The notes under the pieces: generated by a model
The model's input: only the letters and a program-made list of their open reading frames with translations
The model's database searches: none
Told to the model about the DNA's origin: nothing
Translations under genes and position numbers: made by a program
Source of the DNA: an uncultured bacterium
Lineage (GTDB): Bacteria > Bacillota > Clostridia > Oscillospirales > Oscillospiraceae
DNA length: 38,753 bases
NCBI GenBank assembly: GCA_946548895.1
Contig: CAMNQF010000034.1
Span: forward strand, 1 to 38,753
Reading direction: 5' to 3'
Shown here: positions 22,121 to 28,957 of the stretch, in pieces
Position numbering within the stretch: the first letter of the stretch is position 1
Layout of the letters: every line of letters begins with the position of its first letter

Positions 22121-23422
22121 GTGGCACTATATATAGTGTATATTACAGGAAGAAAGGTGATTTATATTCTAAATATAGAGTTTTGCAACTGTCATATCAC
22201 AGAGATAGACCATGAAGGGGAGCCGCTATACCTAATCCAGCATGACAGATCAGGCATTGGTGCGGCGTTCGACCATGACGAAGGAGTCTTGCAAGCTGTG
22301 ATTGATGTGCTCCAAGAGGCCAGCTTATATAGCGTCAAAGGCAATCTAAAACTCCAATGGCCCAATAAATCTATGAATCTGGACAAGTTTTTATATCCAG
22401 TCTATAACAACACCACGCTTAATCCAGCGGATAGAATAAAATCCACCAAAGACAACATTTATCTCACAAGTAATATATTGGACTACAGAAAGTTAAGCTT
22501 GGGCGTTTTAGGCAGGGACAAGATACCGCACACTGATTCGCGTGATGTTGATATAGTGACAATCGGAAACCGCCAGTATGTAAGAGTTTGGATGAAGAAT
22601 TATGATCAAACGTTTTACTGTGATGCTTTGCCCGGAGTATACGACTTGTTAGTAGATACCCGCTTATGCTATCTGGAAAGTAACCATGGCAAAATCCAGG
22701 CAAAGATAAACAGCGGCAAATATCAGCCACACATGGGGCAGATTGCGATAGCTGCCTTCTGTAGTTTATTGACTGATAACAATTTAGATCAGACCAGGGC
22801 AATTTTAAATCAGCTTACAGACAATCAGCGACTTGATGTAGATCATCTAATTGAGGATCGGTGTAATTGCACATTGGCTAATCTATCGTTGACGGATAGG
22901 ACAAATCAGGCAAAGTATAATTTTTTTGGGCGGTTCTATGATCCATGGCGTATCTATGGGGCTTATGATCCTGAGAAAGGCCACTACTTGATTGAACTGG
23001 ATTTGATTGAAGAATTTTCATCAAATATACCTGTTGTAGTTCGTCCATGGTTCTTTAGGTGCAAGGATATTGAGGCGCTTATTAATTTGCTTGAGAATCT
23101 ACAGGCCAGAAATAACACCATATTGAGCAGAAGCAAGCTGGATGAAATGCGTATTAAGTATAACGGTGAACTATGGGCGTTTCCTACTCCCTGGGAACGA
23201 TATCAGCAAGTTAGAGCAGACCATGGACAGAAAATGCCCAAAGTCAAGCGTAATACCGTGGATGATATTTTACACCAGCAGCGGTTGATTGAGATGGACA
23301 GCAACAGGTTTGCAGACTGGACGATATTGCAACCAGATTCAAACGTAATAGACTATGCACACCATCTTCTTGCCCTGACACATAGACCAGTAGCGCATTT
23401 ACACATTGAGCAAATAAGTTGA
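22121..23422 (+). CDS. HNH-motif protein of the mobile island
   Basis: Protein of up to 433 residues. The central segment RLDVDHLIEDRCNCTLANLSLTDRTNQAKYNFFG is an HNH endonuclease-like motif (VDH..., N-x-x-x-x-L, and the N/Q pair), of the type in homing endonucleases and phage HNH proteins; zinc-binding cysteines are absent. PHMGQIAIAAFCSLL just upstream resembles the conserved region before the HNH core. The rest is not recognised. The start is uncertain: GTG 22121 has no good ribosome binding site, while AAAGGTG (22153-22159) stands before an in-frame ATT at 22166. It may nick DNA for element spread, act in defence, or be a domesticated homing nuclease. Confidence 0.65.
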   Translation: MALYIVYITGRKVIYILNIEFCNCHITEIDHEGEPLYLIQHDRSGIGAAFDHDEGVLQAVIDVLQEASLYSVKGNLKLQWPNKSMNLDKFLYPVYNNTTLNPADRIKSTKDNIYLTSNILDYRKLSLGVLGRDKIPHTDSRDVDIVTIGNRQYVRVWMKNYDQTFYCDALPGVYDLLVDTRLCYLESNHGKIQAKINSGKYQPHMGQIAIAAFCSLLTDNNLDQTRAILNQLTDNQRLDVDHLIEDRCNCTLANLSLTDRTNQAKYNFFGRFYDPWRIYGAYDPEKGHYLIELDLIEEFSSNIPVVVRPWFFRCKDIEALINLLENLQARNNTILSRSKLDEMRIKYNGELWAFPTPWERYQQVRADHGQKMPKVKRNTVDDILHQQRLIEMDSNRFADWTILQPDSNVIDYAHHLLALTHRPVAHLHIEQIS

Positions 23423-23722
23423 GCCGCCTATAAAGCCCCAAAGCAAGCCTTACAAGCACCCGCTCGTGCGGGAGGTATAGAATCATGCCAGAACGCTACA
23501 GAGGGCTATATGGGGCTTGTGGGGGACATAGAACATAAGAAAGGATGATGCAATATCAGCAATAGATTTGATGGAGCAATCGTTGGTTACTATGACCACA
23601 ACGACAAATTTCATAATACTGCTTGCTCAAATTATGATCCCGTGATAGAATCCCTTATGAAGCACCTTGACAATCACACACAGGAATTGGATTGTATGCC
23701 ATTTCAGCAGGGAGTTGAAGAA

Positions 23723-24742
23723 ATGGCTACAAAAATCAATCGGACAGTGACCATAGACGGTGTGAAGCGTTGGATTCATGCCAACAGTGAACAAGAATAT
23801 GCTGATAAGCTGGCAAAGCTGTTTTGTGGAGAGCAACAGAGCAAAGTGAAGCACCTGTTCAGTGAGTACGCTTGGAATTGGTTTGAAACGTACTCAAAGC
23901 CGAATATCGCAACGGCTACGGTCAAACTCTATAGTCACCTGCTAAAGTATCACATCATACCAGCATTTGAGGGGATGGCGGTAGAAGATATCAGGGTGGA
24001 CGATATACAGCGTCTGTTCAACGGTATGGACACGTCTAAAGAGACAAAGTACAAGGTGAAGCGTCTTTTAAATCAAGTGCTGAATGCAGCCGTTGACGAT
24101 GAATTTTTGGTGAAAAGTCCCTTGAAGTCAGATCGTATCAAGATAACAGGGGCTGAGAGCACAACCACAAAGCCCTACGATGTAGCACAAATGCAATACC
24201 TTGTTCAGCATATCGGAGATATCAAATCTCCGCAAGATCGTACATATATGGCATTACAGGCAGTGCACCCGCTGAGACTTGAAGAAGTGTTGGGGCTAAA
24301 GTGGGCCGATGTAGACTTTGACAATATGGCCTTACATATTTGTAGAGCCGTTACCCATCCAACCAGAAATCAACCCGAAGTGAAAGATACTAAAACGAGA
24401 AGCAGTATACGCACGATTGGACTTACTCAGTTGGCAGCGTCCTATTTGACACCTGATAAAGCAGATGATTTTGTATTGGGCGGCAGTAGTCCACTGAGCT
24501 ATACACAGGTTCGCCGTATGTGTGAACGGATTAAAAATGATACTGGATTCAGTGAGAAGATCACGCCCATGCGTTTTCGTCCAACCGTACTGACTGACCT
24601 ATATGATCGAACCCGTGATATTAAATTAGTACAGGCGGCGGCAGGGCACACCACGGCAGAAATGACACTGAAGCACTATGTAAATGGGCGTGGGGACGTG
24701 GTGAAGTCAGCGGCGGCAATCGAGAGCGCATACACGGCCTGA
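23723..24742 (+). CDS. int: Tyrosine recombinase / integrase (second), atypical active site
   Basis: Integrase of 339 residues from ATG 23723 (GGGAG nine bases upstream). An N-terminal arm region (KINRTVTIDGVKRWIHANSEQEYADKLAKLF), a core-binding domain (HLFSEYAWNWFETYSKPNIATATVKLYSHLLKYHIIPAFEGM) and a catalytic domain are present. The first catalytic Arg is in AVHPLRLEEVLGLKW, and the last His and Tyr are in AAGHTTAEMTLKHYV. The middle His-x-x-Arg box is altered: ITPMRFRPTVLTDLYD has Met where His is expected and Pro where the RH pair continues. The open frame extends upstream past 23642 without a stop to about 23550. The gene lies about 220 bases before the second att core, matching the first integrase. 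Activity with this box is uncertain. Confidence 0.85.
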   Translation: MATKINRTVTIDGVKRWIHANSEQEYADKLAKLFCGEQQSKVKHLFSEYAWNWFETYSKPNIATATVKLYSHLLKYHIIPAFEGMAVEDIRVDDIQRLFNGMDTSKETKYKVKRLLNQVLNAAVDDEFLVKSPLKSDRIKITGAESTTTKPYDVAQMQYLVQHIGDIKSPQDRTYMALQAVHPLRLEEVLGLKWADVDFDNMALHICRAVTHPTRNQPEVKDTKTRSSIRTIGLTQLAASYLTPDKADDFVLGGSSPLSYTQVRRMCERIKNDTGFSEKITPMRFRPTVLTDLYDRTRDIKLVQAAAGHTTAEMTLKHYVNGRGDVVKSAAAIESAYTA

Positions 24743-24752
24743 CACCGGCAGA

Positions 24753-24849
24753 TTTGCAAAAAAATTGCAAGCCCCCAAAGCCGGAAACCGTTGATACGAG
24801 CGGGGTTGAGGGGCATTGGACGGTCAAAAGTTTGCAAAAATGATTGCAA
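24753..24849 (+). repeat. TTTGCAA/ATTGCAA repeats after second integrase
   Basis: TTTGCAA at 24753-24759 and 24831-24837, each followed about 11-12 bases later by ATTGCAA (24764-24770 and 24843-24849). The same motif pair follows the first integrase at 12619-12636. They are candidate arm-type binding sites beside the att core. Confidence 0.4.
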
Positions 24850-24925
24850 ATTGCCCCAAATTTCAGAAACGAGGTCGTTCGACACAAATAGAAACGCCTC
24901 AAAAAGTTGCACTTTCAAAAGAAAA

Positions 24926-24953
24926 AGCACCCAAACCGTTAAGTTTGAGTGCT
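24926..24953 (+). terminator. Hairpin between second integrase and att core
   Basis: AGCACCCAAAC (24926-24936), loop CGTTAA, GTTTGAGTGCT (24943-24953): an 11-bp stem with one G-U pair, seven bases before the 45-bp core. It mirrors the hairpin before the first core. Confidence 0.6.
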
Positions 24954-24960
24954 AAATCTG

Positions 24961-25005
24961 TGGTGGAGACTACAGAACTCGAATCTGTGACCTCTTGCGT
25001 GTGAA
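24961..25005 (-). repeat. Attachment core copy 2: 3' part of tRNA-Val(CAC)
   Basis: Identical over 45 bases to 12755-12799; on the minus strand it is the anticodon loop to CCA of tRNA-Val(CAC). The two copies are in direct orientation and bound a 12.2-kb island. Here too the sequence beyond the anticodon loop is not tRNA, so the intact gene must lie elsewhere, beyond a further element. Confidence 0.85.
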
Positions 25006-25229
25006 CGCCAGGAAGAAACTTTTTTGCGTTATTTATAGCGCTTTTTGTTCGTTCTCATTCGATTTCAGTTGCTTTCTAATGGCGTTTAGTCCTGCTGTTT
25101 CCGTGTATTCCGAACGCGTCTGTGGTCAGTTATGTGGTCAAACGGAAAACGGGCCTCGCCGTCAACCGGCGGATCTCATTCTGAACATTAGAGTGGAACA
25201 GGGAAAATTTGACCACGCTGTAATCAGAT

Positions 25230-25607
25230 ATGACGGTGCGGGAATGGGCAGAGTACTGGCAGGAGAAGTATGACGCGCCAACGGTGCGACGGACAACTTA
25301 TGAGGCACATTGGTATGTACTGGAAAACCATATTATCCCCTGTTTGGGAGAATGGGAATTGGCGGAGCTGACAGCTGACACAGTGGGGGAGTTCTTGACC
25401 GAACGCAGAGCACATGGGAACTGCAGAAACGGTGGATCGCTGTCCGAGGTAACGATGGGGCATATCTGGCGGCTGCTGACCTACATCCTGGACCGAGCGG
25501 TAGAGGAGGGACAGTTGACGAAAAATCCGGCCAGAATCCTCCATTGTTCAACTGTTAGGCAAGTGAAAGCCGAGACACTGACGGACCAGGAGATAGACAG
25601 AGAATGA
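25230..25607 (+). pseudogene. Truncated third integrase (core-binding domain only)
   Basis: A 125-codon frame starting MTVREWAEYWQEKYDAPTVRRTTYEAHWYVLENHIIPCLGEWELAELT and ending at a TGA 25605-25607. It matches the SAM-like core-binding domain of tyrosine recombinases, including HIWRLLTYILDRAVEEGQLTKNPA, then the linker; the whole catalytic domain is missing. It is therefore a remnant of a third integrase next to the second att core. The stretch 25006-25229 before it looks like eroded element DNA. Confidence 0.7.
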
Positions 25608-25740
25608 GGACGGCTCACTGACGTTGACTGGTACACGGGACTTTGCCATAACCCTGACTGGAGGGGGCTACACCATGGAATTTGTCAACGAGGAGACTGG
25701 CATCACCTGCGAGGTTTCTGGAACTGTTGCGGCAGACTGA
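25597..25740 (+). pseudogene. Short coding remnant after integrase fragment
   Basis: A frame without start reads ...GSLTLTGTRDFAITLTGG then YTMEFVNEETGITCEVSGTVAAD to TGA 25740. The alternating hydrophobic and polar residues look like the C-terminal beta-sandwich strand end of a larger protein. No family is recognised. With the truncated integrase it suggests that 25.0-25.9 kb is decayed element DNA; the remaining bases to about 25950 hold nothing I can support. Confidence 0.3.
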
Positions 25741-25971
25741 GTCTGCTTGTTCCGGCTATCCCGGCATTTTCCTGGTATACACCCCTCATATTCCTCAACG
25801 CTCATGGGATCAGCCCTGGGACAAGAAACCAGTACGGGCCACAATGGTTGCTGAGGCTTTGCCCCAAACGAGGAGGCGGCGTTTTTTAATGTGAACGGTT
25901 CCGCCTAATCCGAATAACGTGATCACCTATCCGATGATGAGTAATATTGCTTCCCTCCTTTTGACTGGTTA

Positions 25972-26011
25972 CACAAAAAATATAGCCATACCATATATTT
26001 TGTGATATAAT
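25972..26011 (+). promoter_or_regulatory. Dyad and -10 element before the two-component operon
   Basis: CACAAAAAATATA (25972-25984) faces ATATATTTTGTG (25993-26004), an imperfect dyad, and TATAAT follows at 26006-26011. No good -35 box is present at the right distance, so the promoter probably needs an activator, which could be the LytTR regulator itself. Confidence 0.4.
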
Positions 26012-26049
26012 TTTACCCAATGAAATCTGCTGGTAGGTGGTGAGTCAAC

Positions 26050-26751
26050 ATGAAAATCGCAATTGTCGACGATGAAACGCAAAGCGCTGAATTGCTGGTA
26101 AGCTACATCAACCGCTTTCAGGAAGAAAATGCGGGCTGTTTTGACGTCAAATGGTTCGGAAGCGGGCTGGAGTTTATGGATACGCCCGAACGGTTTGACC
26201 TGGTCTTGATGGATATCGCTATGCCGCACATCAATGGGATGGAGACGGCGCGGGAGATGCGAAAAAACAACAATGCCTGCTCTCTGATTTTTGTAACAAA
26301 TATGGCCCAGTATGCGATAGAGGGCTATGAAGTGGAGGCCATGGACTTTCTGCTGAAGCCAGTGGAGTATTTCAACTTTTCATTAAAGCTGAAAAAAGCG
26401 ATCCGTTTCTATGAGTCCCGTCAAACACATCTAATTTCCATACCGTTGGAGGACGGAGATTTATATATTTCCATTGACGACATCTACTATATTGAGGTCA
26501 TCGCCCACTCCATTATCTTCCATACGAATCAGCAGGTGTATGAGAGCCGGAAAAACGCGCTGAAAAACTATGAGCAGCAGCTTTTGGACCGGGGCTTTGC
26601 CCGCTGCAATCACAGCTATTTGGTCAACCTGAAATACGTGACCAAATCCTCCGGGGATGTTATCCTTGTGGGCGGCGATGAGCTGCGGGTGAGCCGGAAC
26701 CGGAAGAAAAGTTTCATGAAGGCCCTTGCGGACTATATAGGTGCGACATGA
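26050..26751 (+). CDS. LytTR-family response regulator (AgrA-like)
   Basis: Response regulator of 233 residues. The receiver domain (about 1-120) has the acidic pair in IAIVDDE, the phosphorylated Asp in LVLMDIAMP (about 55) and the Lys in DFLLKPVEY. The C-terminal LytTR DNA-binding domain (about 130-230) shows YYIEVIAHSIIFHT, RGFARCNHSYLVNLKYV and LRVSRNRKKSFMKALADY. Proteins of this type bind short repeats upstream of virulence, competence or peptide genes. The stop overlaps the kinase ATG (ATGA at 26748-26751), so the two form one operon. ATG 26050 is preceded by GGTGGTGAG. Confidence 0.92.
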   Translation: MKIAIVDDETQSAELLVSYINRFQEENAGCFDVKWFGSGLEFMDTPERFDLVLMDIAMPHINGMETAREMRKNNNACSLIFVTNMAQYAIEGYEVEAMDFLLKPVEYFNFSLKLKKAIRFYESRQTHLISIPLEDGDLYISIDDIYYIEVIAHSIIFHTNQQVYESRKNALKNYEQQLLDRGFARCNHSYLVNLKYVTKSSGDVILVGGDELRVSRNRKKSFMKALADYIGAT

Positions 26752-28055
26752 TGGAAGCTGTATTCGGACTTTTGGATGGGGCACTGCTGGCCATACTGAA
26801 ATTTCAATATATCATCCTGCCCCCGATCATCCTGTCTGTATTCGCGCTGAAGCGGCGCAACGGTTTTGCCCTGCGTGCGCTAGCGGGGCTGGCGGTCTAT
26901 TGCGTTGCCTCCGAATGGCTCTACGCGCTGCTTTACCCTTATAAGCTGTTCGGCCAGATTGACCCGTCTTACCTGCTTATGGTGGCAATGGCCGCGGTTT
27001 ACGTCTATCTCTGCTGCGATGTGCGGATGAAGAATATTATCTTTTTCTGCATGGCGGCCTACGCCGTCCAAAACGCGGCCTACAATTTTATCCGAATCGT
27101 GATCGCCCTGGCCGGTTTGGAGTACCGAAGCCGGTGGGGATGCTGGCTCCAGTTTTTCGGCTATGTGCTATCCTACGTGCTTTACTATCTTCTTTTTGTC
27201 AAGCAGGCGGAGAGCACGGAGGATATCGACTGGGACAATAAGGTCATCCTCGGGGTCTCCGTGACCACGCTGGCGGCGGTCTACGTGCTGAGCTCATTTT
27301 TTACCGTGCTGCTGGAGGACAAAGGGGTTCTGCTGACCGTGGTGGGTAGAAGCTATGCGTTTTTGTGCTGCCTGTTGGAGCTTGTGATGCAGCTCAGCCT
27401 GTGCTATGGAACGCGGCAAAAGCAGGAAAACGAGATACTGGAGCTTTTACTGCGCACAGAACAAAAGCAGCATATGCAGTCCAAGGAGAATATGGAGCTG
27501 TTCAATATCAGGGCCCATGACATCAAGCACCAGATTGCCGCCCTGCGCGCAGGTATGGCGGACAGCAGACTGTTCAGCGAGATTGAAGAAACCCTTTCCG
27601 TCTATGACAGCGCGGTGAGAACTGGGAACTCAGCCCTGGATGTGATTTTAACGGAAAAAAGCCTCCATTGTCAACAGCATGACATCAGGCTGGGCTGTAT
27701 TGTGGATGGCGCGGCCCTCAGCTTTGTCAGCGATAAGGATATATACTCTCTGTTTGGCAATATCCTCTCCAACGCCATAGAGAGCGTGAGCAAAGAGGAG
27801 GCGCCGGAAAAAAGGATCATTGACCTGAACATCAGCAAGCGGGAGGGCTTTGTCAGAATACACGCGGAGAACTATTGCTCGGAGACGATCGTATTTCAGG
27901 AGGACGGACTGCCCGCCACCACCAAGGCCGACAAGGCCTATCACGGGTTCGGCGTGAAGAGCATCCGCTATCTCACGGAAAAATACGGCGGGACTCTGTC
28001 CCTGGGACAGCGGGATGAGCTGTTTTATCTGAACATCATTTTCCCATTAAATTGA
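26748..28055 (+). CDS. Membrane sensor histidine kinase (AgrC-like, GHKL ATPase)
   Basis: Sensor kinase of 435 residues. The first 230 residues form about six membrane helices (for example YIILPPIILSVFAL, LLMVAMAAVYVYLCC, FLCCLLELVMQLSLCY), as in peptide-sensing AgrC-type kinases. A coiled linker leads to the phosphoacceptor His in RAHDIKHQIAALRAG (about 261), followed by a GHKL ATPase with the N box NILSNAIESV and the G box HGFGVKSIRYLTEKYGG. No agrB- or agrD-like gene is seen nearby, so the signal is unknown. It would phosphorylate the LytTR regulator. The downstream secreted proteins are plausible targets. Confidence 0.9.
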   Translation: MMEAVFGLLDGALLAILKFQYIILPPIILSVFALKRRNGFALRALAGLAVYCVASEWLYALLYPYKLFGQIDPSYLLMVAMAAVYVYLCCDVRMKNIIFFCMAAYAVQNAAYNFIRIVIALAGLEYRSRWGCWLQFFGYVLSYVLYYLLFVKQAESTEDIDWDNKVILGVSVTTLAAVYVLSSFFTVLLEDKGVLLTVVGRSYAFLCCLLELVMQLSLCYGTRQKQENEILELLLRTEQKQHMQSKENMELFNIRAHDIKHQIAALRAGMADSRLFSEIEETLSVYDSAVRTGNSALDVILTEKSLHCQQHDIRLGCIVDGAALSFVSDKDIYSLFGNILSNAIESVSKEEAPEKRIIDLNISKREGFVRIHAENYCSETIVFQEDGLPATTKADKAYHGFGVKSIRYLTEKYGGTLSLGQRDELFYLNIIFPLN

Positions 28056-28071
28056 AGCGAGTCAGCCGCGG

Positions 28072-28108
28072 GGGAGGCGCCCAGTCGAGGGTGCCTCCCT
28101 TGTTTTTT
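28072..28108 (+). terminator. Rho-independent terminator after the kinase
   Basis: GGGAGGCGCCC (28072-28082), loop AGTCGA, GGGTGCCTCCC (28089-28099), then TTGTTTTTT. Eleven base pairs with one G-U: a strong terminator closing the two-component operon. Confidence 0.9.
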
Positions 28109-28238
28109 ACAGGTTATGCTGAGTTTTTGACATCTTATGTAGAAAATATGCACAGAACTTTTCCCGTGCTAAAATATAGACAATTTCGGTAGTTCAGCGG
28201 ATATCAGCCTGAACTGCCAAAAAACAGGAGGAAGAGAA

Positions 28239-28862
28239 ATGAAGAAAATCAACAAGATCGTCGCACTCATTCTTGCCTGCGCGCTGATGTGTGCCTGTCT
28301 GGCATCCTGCAGCAGCGAGGGCGGCGGCAGTGGCAGTAGCGGAGGCGGGAAGCCCCTGGGTACCTATCACTTTGAGCGAATTGAGCCCTCCTCTTACGGC
28401 CCCCGTATCCAGAGAGGCATCCAGCAAAACCTGACTCTCTTCGAGGACGGCACCTATGCGCTGTCCACCATCACTGTCACCTGGAGAAGCGCGGACTATG
28501 AGGCCGGCGCCGAGTTCGTAGCCTACAGCCAGTTCATCCTGAATGTCTACGGCACCTATGAGGTCACCAACGAGACCGAGGGCGACGAGGCCGAGAATCC
28601 CACCAAGACTGTCAGCCTGGGCGCTGTTACCCGTGCTGATTTGGGCTGCGACCCCTCTGACACCGGTCTGGAGGGCTTTGATTACATCGGCGACAGCGAC
28701 ACCTTCGAGTCCGACCTCCAGGGCAAGTCCATCGCCTACTTCAACGTTCAGAGCAGCGAGGTCACCTTGGATATGGTCAACTACGTGATGAACCAGGGCG
28801 TTTCCATCAACCTGCCCATCGGCCTTGTGGGCACTGACGGCTCTGTGGAGATGTTTGTCTAA
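28239..28862 (+). CDS. Secreted lipoprotein of unknown function
   Basis: Protein of 207 residues with a lipoprotein signal peptide: basic MKKINK, hydrophobic IVALILACALMCACL and a lipobox LASC with the lipidated Cys near residue 24, followed by a Ser/Gly linker (SSEGGGSGSSGGGK). The mature part (LGTYHFERIEPSSYGPR, LTLFEDGTYALSTITVTW, YGTYEVTNE) looks like a beta-rich, lipocalin- or DUF-type fold, anchored outside the membrane. I do not recognise the family. ATG 28239 follows AGGAGGAAGAG. TTGACA at 28127-28132 may belong to its promoter. It precedes the GH3 enzyme and may bind ligand for it. Confidence 0.75.
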   Translation: MKKINKIVALILACALMCACLASCSSEGGGSGSSGGGKPLGTYHFERIEPSSYGPRIQRGIQQNLTLFEDGTYALSTITVTWRSADYEAGAEFVAYSQFILNVYGTYEVTNETEGDEAENPTKTVSLGAVTRADLGCDPSDTGLEGFDYIGDSDTFESDLQGKSIAYFNVQSSEVTLDMVNYVMNQGVSINLPIGLVGTDGSVEMFV

Positions 28863-28890
28863 TCCCCCTCAACACACAGTTAAACTATAA

Positions 28891-28935
28891 AAATGAACGG
28901 GTATCATCCGGCATTCGGAGAATGCCCGTTCATTT
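28891..28935 (+). terminator. Two overlapping hairpins between lipoprotein and GH3 gene
   Basis: AAATGAACGGG (28891-28901) pairs with CCCGTTCATTT (28925-28935), a perfect 11-bp outer stem. GGCATTC (28910-28916) with GAATGCC (28920-28926) forms an inner hairpin that shares two bases with the outer stem, so both cannot be complete at once. It is probably a partial terminator that sets the ratio of the two genes. Confidence 0.6.
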
Positions 28936-28957
28936 GCTATTTTGAAGGAGGCACATG

